19,070 bases of DNA. Origin: Nocardioidaceae bacterium UBA4001. Lineage in GTDB: Bacteria; Actinomycetota; Actinomycetes; Propionibacteriales; Nocardioidaceae. Of this stretch, positions 7,727 to 14,804 are shown piece by piece. Made by a program: the position numbers and the translations under genes. The stretch is taken from NCBI GenBank assembly GCA_002384855.1, contig DGBP01000017.1, forward strand, positions 1 through 19,070. Direction: 5' to 3'. Numbering within the stretch: position 1 is the first letter of the stretch; each line of letters opens with the position of its first letter. Below the pieces are notes generated by a model. That model made no database searches. It had not been told where the DNA came from and saw only the letters and a list, made by a program, of their open reading frames with translations.

Positions 7727-7920
7727 CCACCCTCGGCATCCTCGCCACGGTCGCCCTGGTCGTCGTACTCATGGCCGCCGACCTGGACCGCGCCCGCAGC
7801 GGCACCTCCACACTCGCGCACGCCCGGAGCAGACGGGCCGGCTGGCTGGCCACCGAGGTCCTGCTGGGTGTGGTCGCGGCGGCAGCGCTCCTGCCGCGCC
7901 TGTGGGAGCTGGCGACATGA
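7723..7920 (+). CDS. Very small two-helix membrane protein
   Basis: Encodes 65 residues from ATG 7723, overlapping the previous stop by four bases and overlapped in the same way by the next gene. Two hydrophobic segments (about residues 4-19 and 42-58) flank a basic, Arg-rich middle (DRARSGTSTLAHARSRRAG), so both ends probably face the same side. No family is recognised. Its retention inside an unbroken chain of start-stop overlaps argues for a real gene. Likely an accessory or stabilising subunit of the membrane glycan machinery; no function can be claimed. Confidence 0.68.
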   Translation: MTTLGILATVALVVVLMAADLDRARSGTSTLAHARSRRAGWLATEVLLGVVAAAALLPRLWELAT

Positions 7921-8498
7921 CCGAGACCACGACCCGGATCCCCGCGGACACCCTCCGCGGCTGCCACCGCATCCTGGTCCTGGGCCGGACCGGGTCGGGC
8001 AAGACCACGCTGGCCCGCGAGCTCGCCGCCCGCCTGGGCGTGCCGCACGTGGAGCTCGACTCCCTCTACTTCGGGCCCGGCTTCGAGACCGTCCCGCAGC
8101 CGGTGCTCCGCGAGCGCACGAGTGCCGCCGTCGCGGGGGACCGGTGGGTCACCGACGGCAACAAGAGCGCCGTGCGCGACCTCGTGTGGCCGCGCGCCGA
8201 CACGGTCGTGTGGCTCGACTACCCGCTGGCAGTCTCCCTGTGGCGGCTGGGCCGGCGGGCCGTGCGGCGCACCTCCGCGCTCAAGGCGGAGACGGCCGGG
8301 TCGGCGGAGCGGGCTGCCCTGCCCCGGCAGATGCTGCGGGCCGCCCGGGGCGTCACCACCGCGCTTCGTTCCCACGCCGGTCAGCGCCGCGACTATCCCC
8401 GGATGTTCGCGGCTCCGCAGCACCGGCATCTCCAAGTCGTTCGGCTCCGCTCCCCCCGGGAGACGCGCCGCTGGCTAGAAAGGGCCTCCCATGAATGA
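7917..8498 (+). CDS. FlaR/adenylate-kinase-like P-loop NTPase
   Basis: Encodes 193 residues. ATG 7917 is preferred over an in-frame GTG 15 bases upstream because it forms the ATGA overlap seen throughout this block. A Walker A motif GRTGSGKTT (23-31, K29) follows a hydrophobic strand. ELDSLYFGPGF and WVTDGNKSAVRDLVWPRADTVVWLDYP are the hallmarks of the FlaR/topology-modulation-like branch of nucleoside-kinase-fold proteins. After WLDYP comes an Arg-rich lid-like segment (RLGRRAVRRTSALK). These proteins are usually annotated as AAA-family ATPase or adenylate kinase, and substrates are mostly unknown. It is the second P-loop kinase-like protein in this block. The C-terminal 90 residues are basic. 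The gene overlaps the secreted-protein gene by eight bases. Confidence 0.8.
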   Translation: MTETTTRIPADTLRGCHRILVLGRTGSGKTTLARELAARLGVPHVELDSLYFGPGFETVPQPVLRERTSAAVAGDRWVTDGNKSAVRDLVWPRADTVVWLDYPLAVSLWRLGRRAVRRTSALKAETAGSAERAALPRQMLRAARGVTTALRSHAGQRRDYPRMFAAPQHRHLQVVRLRSPRETRRWLERASHE

Positions 8499-11445
8499 CA
8501 CGCGCACCTACAGGCTCCTCCGACTGGTGGCAGCAGTCGTCCTGGCACTCGCAGGGCCGGTGACGGCCGGACTCATGGCAGCCCCCGCCCAGGCGGAAAC
8601 CCTGGAGGTCGGCTTCCGCGACCACAACTACTCGACCTCGGTGACCGCTCCCACGGGGCAGAAGCCCCAGAGCAAGCTGTGGTTCTCCGACGGGCACTGG
8701 TGGGGCGTCCTGTGGGACACCCCCGCACGGAGGTTCGCGATCCATCGCTTCAACCTCGACACCCAGGCCACGGAGGCGTGGACCTCGACGGGGGTCGCCG
8801 TCGACGCACGACGCAACAGCCAGACCGACGCCCTGTGGGACGCGTCGTCGCAGCAGCTGTACGTGCTGGTGCACCTCAAGGACACCGACACCACCACCGC
8901 CGACCAGAGCATGAAGGTGCTGCGCTACGGCTACTCGGCCGGGACCTACACGCTCGAGTCCTCCCAGACGCTCGCCCAGCAGAAGGTCGAGTCGGCCGTC
9001 CTGGACCGCGACAGCCTCGGCCGGCTCTGGGTCAGCTACACCGCCCCCACCACCGGCGGGCTCGGCGAGGTGAAGGTCGCGCACACCACGACCAGCGACA
9101 CCGACTGGACCGCACCGTCCACCCTGCCGGTCCCGGGCGGGGCCGCCACCGTCGATGCCGACGACCTCTCGACGGTCGTGGCGTACGGCGACCGCGGGGC
9201 GCGCAGGATCGGGGTGCTCTGGAGCAACGAGCTGCACTCCGCCTTGTACTTCGCCGGCCACGCCGACGGCGCCCCCGACGACTCCTGGGAGCTCACCACG
9301 CTGTGCAGCACGACCCAGTGCGGCGACGACCACCTGAACATCAAGTCGATCGACGCCGATGCGAGCGGCAACCTGTTCGCGGTCATCAAGACGTCGCTGA
9401 ACGACGCGAGCTCACCGGACCCGGACGACCCGCTCATCGTGGTCTACCGGCTCAACCCGGACGGCACCTGGTCGAGCAGCGTGGCGTGGACGGTCGGCGA
9501 GGGCGACATGACCCGCGCGATCGTCGTGCTCGACTCGCAGAACAGGCAGGTCCACACCTTCGCCGCCGGACCCTGCTGCAGCGGCGGGACGGTCTACACC
9601 AAGAACGCCTCGTTCAGCGCTCTCGACTTTCCGCGGGGGTTGGGGTCGCCGTTCATCCGCAGCGCGACCGTCGGCGAGAACGTCAACAACCCCACGTCCA
9701 CGAAGCAGACGGTCAACGGCTCGACCGGGCTGCTGGTGCTCGCGGGGATCGACAGCACCCGTGACTACGTCCACAACTACCTGCCGCTGGCCGACGGCGA
9801 CACCACCGCCCCCGAGGTCGTCGACGTGACGCCGGCGGACGGCTCGACGGCCGCGACGTCGACGGACGTGACGGCGGTGTTCTCGGAGGCGGTCGAGCCG
9901 ACCTCGGTCACCGGATCCACCTTCGAGCTTCACGACGCCACCGGACTGTCCGTCCCCGCCGCCGTGGGCTACGACCCCCTCACCCGTCAGGCGACCCTCG
10001 ACCCGGTCGACGACCTCGCCCCGGTCTCGGGCTACACCGCCACGGTGCGGGGCGGCGACGACGGGGTGCGCGACCTCGCGGGCAACCCGCTCGCCCTCGA
10101 CACGTCCTGGGGCTTCACCACCTCGGAGGCCGAGCCGCCGACCGAGACGGTGACCGTTCCTCTCCTCGAGGACACCTACGTCTCCGACGCCGCTCCGAGC
10201 ACGAGCTTCGGCGCTGCTCCGGACCTGTGGGTCGACAAGAAGCCGGTGCGGGTGGCCTACCTGAAGTTCGACCTGTCGCCGTACGCCGGACGCGCGCTGA
10301 CCGCGGCGACGCTGCGGCTGCGGGTGGCCGACAATGCCTCGACCGGTGCGCAGAGCGTGAAGCTGGTCGATGACGACAGCTGGACCGAGCTCGGCACCAC
10401 GTACGCGAACCGGCCCCCGCTCGGCGTCGCCCTGGGCGGGTTCGGTCCGACCAAGCCGGTCACCGACTACCGCGTCACGCTCGACCCGGCGGTCGTCGGC
10501 CCCGAGGTCGGTGACTGGTTCTCGGTCGGCATCGACTCTCCGAGCAGCGACGGGCTGCAGCTGGCCTCGGGTGAGACGGAGACGCCCCCCACCCTCGAGC
10601 TGGTCCTCGGCCCGGCGGTCCCGGACACCACGGCGCCCACGGTGACCGGCGTGTCTCCGGTCGACGGCGCGTCCGACGTACACGTCGCCGTGTCGGTGTC
10701 GGCGACGTTCTCCGAGCGGATGGACCCGGCGACGGTCACAACCACGACGGTCGCCCTGCTGGGTCCGGGTGACTCCGCCGTGCCCGCTGCGGTCGAGTAC
10801 TCGACGGTGACGCGGACGGTGACCCTGGACCCGGTCGACCCGCTGGCGGCGGACACGACGTACACCGCGCTCGTGACGGGCGGGCCGGGTGGCGTCACCG
10901 ACCTCGCCGGGAACCCACTGGCCACAGACCACTCCTGGACCTTCACCACGGCACCCCCGCCGGCCGAGACCGTCACGCTGACGCCTGTCGCGGACGCGTA
11001 CGTGTCCGGCAAGAGCCCGACCGTCAACTACGGAGCCGCGGTCCTGCTCAGCGTCGACAGCCAGCCGGTTGAGACGGCCTACCTGAAGTTCGACCTGGGG
11101 GCGCTTGCCGACAGGACGGTCGTGGAGGCCCGGCTGGAGCTGACCACCACGACCAGCGGCTCCAAGGGGCTGCAGACGGTCCGGCTGGTCGCCGACGACG
11201 GCTGGGCCGAGCAGCTGATCACCTACGACGCCGCGCCGCCGCTCGGCCCCGGGGTCGGGACGCTCGGCCCGACCCTGCCGAGGAAGGCCTACGCGGTCCC
11301 GCTCGACGTCCGGGCGCTGGACGGTGAGCCGGGCGAACTGCTCACCCTCGGGCTCGACACCACCAGCACCGACGGGGTCGTCCTCGCCTCTCGCGAGACG
11401 AGCAGGCCGCCGCGGCTGGTCCTGCTGCTCGCTGCGAAGGGCTGA
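8491..11445 (+). CDS. Secreted beta-rich protein with two Ig-like/CBM96-like pairs
   Basis: Encodes 984 residues from ATG 8491, with GAAAGGG ten bases upstream. A Sec signal peptide (LLRLVAAVVLALAGPVTAG) ends at APAQA, with predicted cleavage after residue 35. Residues about 40-430 are a beta-rich, propeller-like region with repeated motifs (LWFSDGHWWGVLWD, DALWDASSQQLYVLVH, DSLGRLWVSYT, DADASGNLFAVI) like BNR/sialidase-type folds, though no Asp-box set is clear. Then come a Big_5/SbsA-type Ig-like domain (437-543), a CBM96/DNRLRE-like domain (551-706), a second Ig-like domain (712-818) and a second CBM96-like domain (825-984). Both CBM96 copies share AYLKFDL and S.DG..LAS.ET..PP.L.L. There is no LPXTG or C-terminal anchor. 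CBM96 members bind acidic glycans such as alginate, so it may bind or process the polymer made by this locus. Confidence 0.85.
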   Translation: MNDTRTYRLLRLVAAVVLALAGPVTAGLMAAPAQAETLEVGFRDHNYSTSVTAPTGQKPQSKLWFSDGHWWGVLWDTPARRFAIHRFNLDTQATEAWTSTGVAVDARRNSQTDALWDASSQQLYVLVHLKDTDTTTADQSMKVLRYGYSAGTYTLESSQTLAQQKVESAVLDRDSLGRLWVSYTAPTTGGLGEVKVAHTTTSDTDWTAPSTLPVPGGAATVDADDLSTVVAYGDRGARRIGVLWSNELHSALYFAGHADGAPDDSWELTTLCSTTQCGDDHLNIKSIDADASGNLFAVIKTSLNDASSPDPDDPLIVVYRLNPDGTWSSSVAWTVGEGDMTRAIVVLDSQNRQVHTFAAGPCCSGGTVYTKNASFSALDFPRGLGSPFIRSATVGENVNNPTSTKQTVNGSTGLLVLAGIDSTRDYVHNYLPLADGDTTAPEVVDVTPADGSTAATSTDVTAVFSEAVEPTSVTGSTFELHDATGLSVPAAVGYDPLTRQATLDPVDDLAPVSGYTATVRGGDDGVRDLAGNPLALDTSWGFTTSEAEPPTETVTVPLLEDTYVSDAAPSTSFGAAPDLWVDKKPVRVAYLKFDLSPYAGRALTAATLRLRVADNASTGAQSVKLVDDDSWTELGTTYANRPPLGVALGGFGPTKPVTDYRVTLDPAVVGPEVGDWFSVGIDSPSSDGLQLASGETETPPTLELVLGPAVPDTTAPTVTGVSPVDGASDVHVAVSVSATFSERMDPATVTTTTVALLGPGDSAVPAAVEYSTVTRTVTLDPVDPLAADTTYTALVTGGPGGVTDLAGNPLATDHSWTFTTAPPPAETVTLTPVADAYVSGKSPTVNYGAAVLLSVDSQPVETAYLKFDLGALADRTVVEARLELTTTTSGSKGLQTVRLVADDGWAEQLITYDAAPPLGPGVGTLGPTLPRKAYAVPLDVRALDGEPGELLTLGLDTTSTDGVVLASRETSRPPRLVLLLAAKG

Positions 11446-11448
11446 CCG

Positions 11449-12621
11449 TCACGAACCTGACAGCACCAGCTCGCCGACCTGGCGGGCCAGGCCCTGCACG
11501 CCGGAGTCCGGCCACTCCCGGCTGATCGAGATGTCCAGCGTCCGGGTGGCCAGGGGGAGGGCGCGGGCGTAGATCCGCTCGCGCACGCTGGTCAGCAGGT
11601 GGTCGCCGGCGGCCACCGCGATCTGGCCGCTGAGCACGACCGCGGACGGGTTCAGCAGGGAGACGGCGGTCGCCAGGCTCGCGCCGAGGATGCGTCCGGC
11701 GTCGCCGACCAGCCTCAGGGCCGTGGGGTCGCCGCGGCCGAGGAGGTCCACCACGTCGTCGACGCTGACCGGCCGGTCGAGCTCCGCCTCGAGGTCGCGG
11801 GCCAGCGCCCAGCCGCCGGTGTAGGCCTCGACGCAGTCGCGCTTGCCGCAGCGGCAGTCCACCGGCCCGGACCGCACCCCGGTCGCGTCGGCGGCGGTGT
11901 GCCCGATGTCGCCGGCCGACCCGGCGGCGCCGCGGACGACCTGGCCGCCGCAGACGATGCCGCAGCCGATGCCGGTGCCGACCTTCACGACCAGCAGGTC
12001 ACGGGTGCCGGGCGGCAGGCCGTCGAGCTCGCCGATCGCCATCGCGTTGACGTCGTTGTCGACGAGGACGGGGCAGGCGTACCACTCCTGCAACGTGTCC
12101 TTGACCGGGTAGGCGTGCCAGCCGGTCATGATCGGCGGCGACACCACCTTGCCGGCCGCGAAGTCCACCGGCCCGGGGAGGCTGATGCCGATGCCCCACA
12201 GGGGTCGGTCGCCGCCCGCCGCCGCGAGCTCGTCGAAGCCCTTCCGCACGAGGGCGAGGACCTCCTCGGGGCCGCGGGCGATCTCGACGGGGATGCTGCG
12301 GGTGTCCTCGATGTTCCCCTCGAGGTCGACGCGGGCCAGCCGCATGCCGAGCGCCCCGACGTCGGCCACCAGCTGCATGGCGCGCGAGGAGTCGAGGCGG
12401 TAGCGGGTCGCCGGCCGCCCCCGTCCCTGCACGACCGCCTCGTCGCCGACGAGCAGGCCGTCGGCGAGGAGCCTCTCGAGGCGGCTGGTCACCGTCACGC
12501 GGGCCCACCCGGTCGCCTCGGTCATCTCGGCCCGGGTCAGGGCGCCGCGGCGCCGTACCAGCGCCAGCAGCTCGGCCGAGCCCGGGTCGAGGTCCGGCGG
12601 CGTGGCCCTCCGTGTGGTCAT
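11449..12621 (-). CDS. ROK-family transcriptional regulator
   Basis: Encodes 390 residues. An N-terminal winged helix-turn-helix (about 13-75, with GALTRAEMTEATGWARVTVT and the wing GRGRPATRYRL) precedes an actin-like ROK domain. That domain contains GIGISLPGPVD, VDNDVNAM (D190 at the kinase catalytic position), GTGIGCG (215-221), GDIGH (238-241) and the zinc-binding cluster CRCGKRDCVE (C256, C258, C263 plus H241). The usual Glu of GEIGH is Asp. ROK repressors release DNA on binding a sugar. The gene is divergent from the sugar uptake operon across a 113-base spacer, so it most likely represses that operon, and perhaps itself, until the imported sugar appears. Its stop is only three bases from that of the convergent secreted-protein gene. 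ATG 12621 has GAGGGA/AGGG upstream. Confidence 0.9.
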   Translation of the reverse strand: MTTRRATPPDLDPGSAELLALVRRRGALTRAEMTEATGWARVTVTSRLERLLADGLLVGDEAVVQGRGRPATRYRLDSSRAMQLVADVGALGMRLARVDLEGNIEDTRSIPVEIARGPEEVLALVRKGFDELAAAGGDRPLWGIGISLPGPVDFAAGKVVSPPIMTGWHAYPVKDTLQEWYACPVLVDNDVNAMAIGELDGLPPGTRDLLVVKVGTGIGCGIVCGGQVVRGAAGSAGDIGHTAADATGVRSGPVDCRCGKRDCVEAYTGGWALARDLEAELDRPVSVDDVVDLLGRGDPTALRLVGDAGRILGASLATAVSLLNPSAVVLSGQIAVAAGDHLLTSVRERIYARALPLATRTLDISISREWPDSGVQGLARQVGELVLSGS

Positions 12622-12671
12622 CCCTGATCCCGTCCCTCGTGGATTTCCTCGAACCAGATTCTTTTTGTCTA

Positions 12672-12700
12672 TTGACAGTCACGATAGCGCGTCTTAACGT
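12672..12700 (+). promoter_or_regulatory. Candidate sigma-70-type promoter of the sugar operon
   Basis: A perfect TTGACA (12672-12677), a 17-base spacer and TAACGT (12695-12700) lie 35 bases before the binder-gene start. The -35 is ideal and the -10 is weak (T, A and final T kept). The spacer region is AT-richer than its surroundings, as expected for a promoter in this genome. Confidence 0.6.
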
Positions 12701-12716
12701 CTAGCACCAGACATAA
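12694..12716. promoter_or_regulatory. Candidate operator overlapping the -10 region
   Basis: TTAACGTCT (12694-12702) and AGACATAA (12709-12716) form an imperfect inverted repeat with an exact GTCT/AGAC core separated by six bases. It covers the -10 and the expected transcription start, a typical place for a repressor. A second small repeat, CTAT (12669-12672) with ATAG (12684-12687), overlaps the -35. The ROK protein encoded next door is the obvious candidate ligand; that is inference. Confidence 0.45.
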
Positions 12717-12734
12717 CTTGTGATGGAGGACGCC

Positions 12735-13745
12735 ATGAGGAACCGGTTCGCAGTCGGGATCGTCAGCACCACGCTCGCCCTGTCGGTCGCCGCCTGCGGT
12801 GAGGACCCACAGCAGAACGGCGGCGGCTCGGAGGAGGGCTCCGGCTCCTCCTTCGCCGCAGTCATCAAGGGGCTCGACAACCCCTTCTTCCAGCAGATGC
12901 AGCAGGGTATCGACGCCGAGGCCGAGGAGTCGGGCACCGACGTCGAGGTCCAGGCAGCCGCGAGCATCACCGACACGAGCGGCCAGGCCGACCGGCTCAA
13001 CGCGATGGCGCAGCAGGGCTACGAGTGCTACGTCGTCAACCCGATCTCCGGCACCAACCTGGTCCAGGGCCTCGCCCAGATCGCGGCCGAGGGCACCCCG
13101 GTCGTCAACATCGACAGCCCGGTCGAGGCCGACGCCGCGCAGAAGGCCGGCCTGGAGGTGTCCACCTACATCGGCACCGACAACGTCGAGGCCGGACGGC
13201 TCGGCGGCGAGGCCATGGTCGAGGCGCTCGGCGGCTCCGGCAAGGTCGCGCTGATCGGCGGCATCTCCGGTGACGTCACCAGCGGCGCCCGCCTCGAGGG
13301 CTTCGAGGAGGCGGCCGGCGACCTCGAGATCGTCCAGACCGTCGCCGGTGACTGGGACCGCCAGGTCGCGCAGACCCGGGCCACCGACATCCTGTCGGCC
13401 AACCCCGACCTGAAGGGGTTCTTCTCCGCCAACGACGACATGGCGCTCGGCATCGCCCGCGCCGTCGCCAACGCCGGCAAGGACGGCGAGGTCGCGGTCA
13501 TCGGCGTCGACGGCATCGAGGACGCCCTCTCGGCCGTCGAGTCCGGCGACCTGACCGCCACCGTGGCGCAGTACCCCTACGCCATCGGCCAGATGGGCGT
13601 CCAGGCCTGCGCCAAGGCGGTCGCGGGCGAGGACCTGCCCGAGAACGTCACCGCCCCGGTCGCGGTCGTCACCGAGGACAACGCGGCGGACGCCCTCGAG
13701 GCATTCCCCGCACCGTTCGAGGAGTTCGACAACCCCCTCGACTGA
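12735..13745 (+). CDS. Sugar ABC transporter binding lipoprotein, AlsB/RbsB-like
   Basis: Encodes 336 residues. ATG 12735 is chosen because GGAGGA (12725-12730) sits four bases upstream; an in-frame GTG/ATG at 12720/12723 would overlap that site. A lipoprotein signal ends in the lipobox VAAC (C21), followed by an acidic Gly/Ser linker. The rest is a type I periplasmic binding fold (Peripla_BP_4): AVIKGLDNPFF, YVVNPISGTNLV, GTDNVEAG, AGDWDRQVAQTRATDIL, FFSANDDMALGIARAV, VIGVDG and TATVAQ. Likely ligand contacts by family analogy are K45, N49, D127, R186, N233, D259 and Q279. The Lys-x3-Asn start and DWDR motif match D-allose-type binders better than ribose binders. It is the first gene of the operon, with its own strong ribosome binding site and a hairpin after it. 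Confidence 0.88.
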   Translation: MRNRFAVGIVSTTLALSVAACGEDPQQNGGGSEEGSGSSFAAVIKGLDNPFFQQMQQGIDAEAEESGTDVEVQAAASITDTSGQADRLNAMAQQGYECYVVNPISGTNLVQGLAQIAAEGTPVVNIDSPVEADAAQKAGLEVSTYIGTDNVEAGRLGGEAMVEALGGSGKVALIGGISGDVTSGARLEGFEEAAGDLEIVQTVAGDWDRQVAQTRATDILSANPDLKGFFSANDDMALGIARAVANAGKDGEVAVIGVDGIEDALSAVESGDLTATVAQYPYAIGQMGVQACAKAVAGEDLPENVTAPVAVVTEDNAADALEAFPAPFEEFDNPLD

Positions 13746-13759
13746 CCTGTTCGCGTGAC

Positions 13760-13795
13760 GGGTGACGGCTTCCGTCGTACGGCGAGCCGTCACCC
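13760..13795 (+). promoter_or_regulatory. Strong intercistronic hairpin between binder and permease genes
   Basis: GGGTGACGGCT (13760-13770) and AGCCGTCACCC (13785-13795) are exact 11-base reverse complements. The 14-nt loop contains a further CCGT/ACGG pair (13772-13775, 13779-13782), giving a long stem-loop. It lies in the only sizeable gap within the operon (13746-13820). In binding-protein transporters such hairpins protect the upstream message or attenuate read-through, raising binder over membrane-component levels. No U-run follows. Confidence 0.65.
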
Positions 13796-13820
13796 CCCAC
13801 CTTCCCGAGGAGACAACGTC

Positions 13821-14804
13821 ATGACCACCACCAGTGCCGAGTCCACCGGCGCTCCGACCCCGGAGAGAAGCCGACGGCTGCAGCTCTCCGAGGTGTCCTG
13901 GCCCGAGCTGGCCTCGACCATCGGGCTCGTGGTCATGGCCATCGTCTTCGCCGTGCTCAACCCCGGCTACCTCAGCGAGGGCAACGTCTCGGCGATGCTG
14001 CAGGCGAGCGCGATCCTGATCGTGCTCACCATCGGCCAGACCTTCGTGATCGCCACCGGCGGCATCGACCTCTCGGTGGCGTCCACGATGACGCTCGGCG
14101 CGGTGGTCCTCGGCGAGTTCTACGCCGCCGGCTGGAACCTCTGGGCCGCGGCCCTCGCCGGGTTCGTGGCCGCGGCGGTCGTCGGTGTGGTCAACGGCCT
14201 GCTCATCTCCAAGGGCGGGATCACCGACTTCATCGTCACCCTCGGCACGCTGTCCGCGGCGTCGGGGCTCGCCCTGATCGTCGCCGACGGCCAGAAGAAC
14301 ACCATCGTCGAGCCGGTCCTGATCCGGATGTCGGTCGACGGGATCTGGGTCTTCTCCTGGTCGGTGCTGATCGCGCTGGCGCTCGCCGTGGTCGCCCACG
14401 TCGTCCTCTTCCACTCCCGCTTCGGCCTGCACGTCCTGGCCATCGGCGGGTCCGAGGAGAGCTCCCGGGCCGTCGGCATCCGCACCTGGAAGGTGAAGAC
14501 CGGGGTGTACCTCATCTCCGGGGCGCTCGCCGGCGTCGGCGCCCTGCTGCTCATCGCCCGGGTGGGTGCCTCCGAGCCGGCCGCCAACACGAGCTTCCTG
14601 CTCAACTCCGTGGCCGCCGTGGTCCTCGGTGGTGTCAGCCTCTTCGGCGGGCGGGCCACCATCGTCGGCCCCGTCGTCGGCGCCCTGCTGCTGACCGCCC
14701 TGGTCAACGGCCTGACCCGCGTCGGGCTCTCGGAGTTCTACCAGCCGCTCACCGTCGGCATCGTCGTGGTGCTGGCCGCGTTCATCACGAGGTACCAGAA
14801 ATGA
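13821..14804 (+). CDS. Sugar ABC transporter permease, RbsC-like
   Basis: Encodes 327 residues. ATG 13821 is preceded by GAGGAG (13807-13812); the frame is open further upstream, but that stretch lies in the hairpin region. It is a BPD_transp_2 family permease with about nine or ten membrane helices. Family marks are LTIGQTFVIATGGIDLSVAS, a VNGLLISKGGITDFIVTLGT segment, the cytoplasmic coupling loop AIGGSEESSRAVGI (EAA-like), and SLFGGRATIVGPVVGALLL near the C-terminus. It forms the membrane channel, probably as a homodimer, for the sugar delivered by the binder. The ATPase start overlaps its stop by four bases. Confidence 0.9.
   Translation: MTTTSAESTGAPTPERSRRLQLSEVSWPELASTIGLVVMAIVFAVLNPGYLSEGNVSAMLQASAILIVLTIGQTFVIATGGIDLSVASTMTLGAVVLGEFYAAGWNLWAAALAGFVAAAVVGVVNGLLISKGGITDFIVTLGTLSAASGLALIVADGQKNTIVEPVLIRMSVDGIWVFSWSVLIALALAVVAHVVLFHSRFGLHVLAIGGSEESSRAVGIRTWKVKTGVYLISGALAGVGALLLIARVGASEPAANTSFLLNSVAAVVLGGVSLFGGRATIVGPVVGALLLTALVNGLTRVGLSEFYQPLTVGIVVVLAAFITRYQK

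Noticed and set aside
11446..11448. Terminator between the secreted-protein gene and the ROK gene
   Set aside because: Only a 4-bp GCTG/CAGC pairing can be drawn around the three-base gap; not enough to support a terminator.
12720..12734. Earlier GTG/ATG start for the sugar-binding lipoprotein
   Set aside because: It would place the ribosome binding site inside the coding region; ATG 12735 gives a clean lipoprotein signal and proper spacing.
12669..14432. 587-residue minus-strand open frame opposite the sugar binder and permease
   Set aside because: Asp/Gly/His/Arg-rich shadow of the + strand coding frames, and it would cross the divergent promoter.
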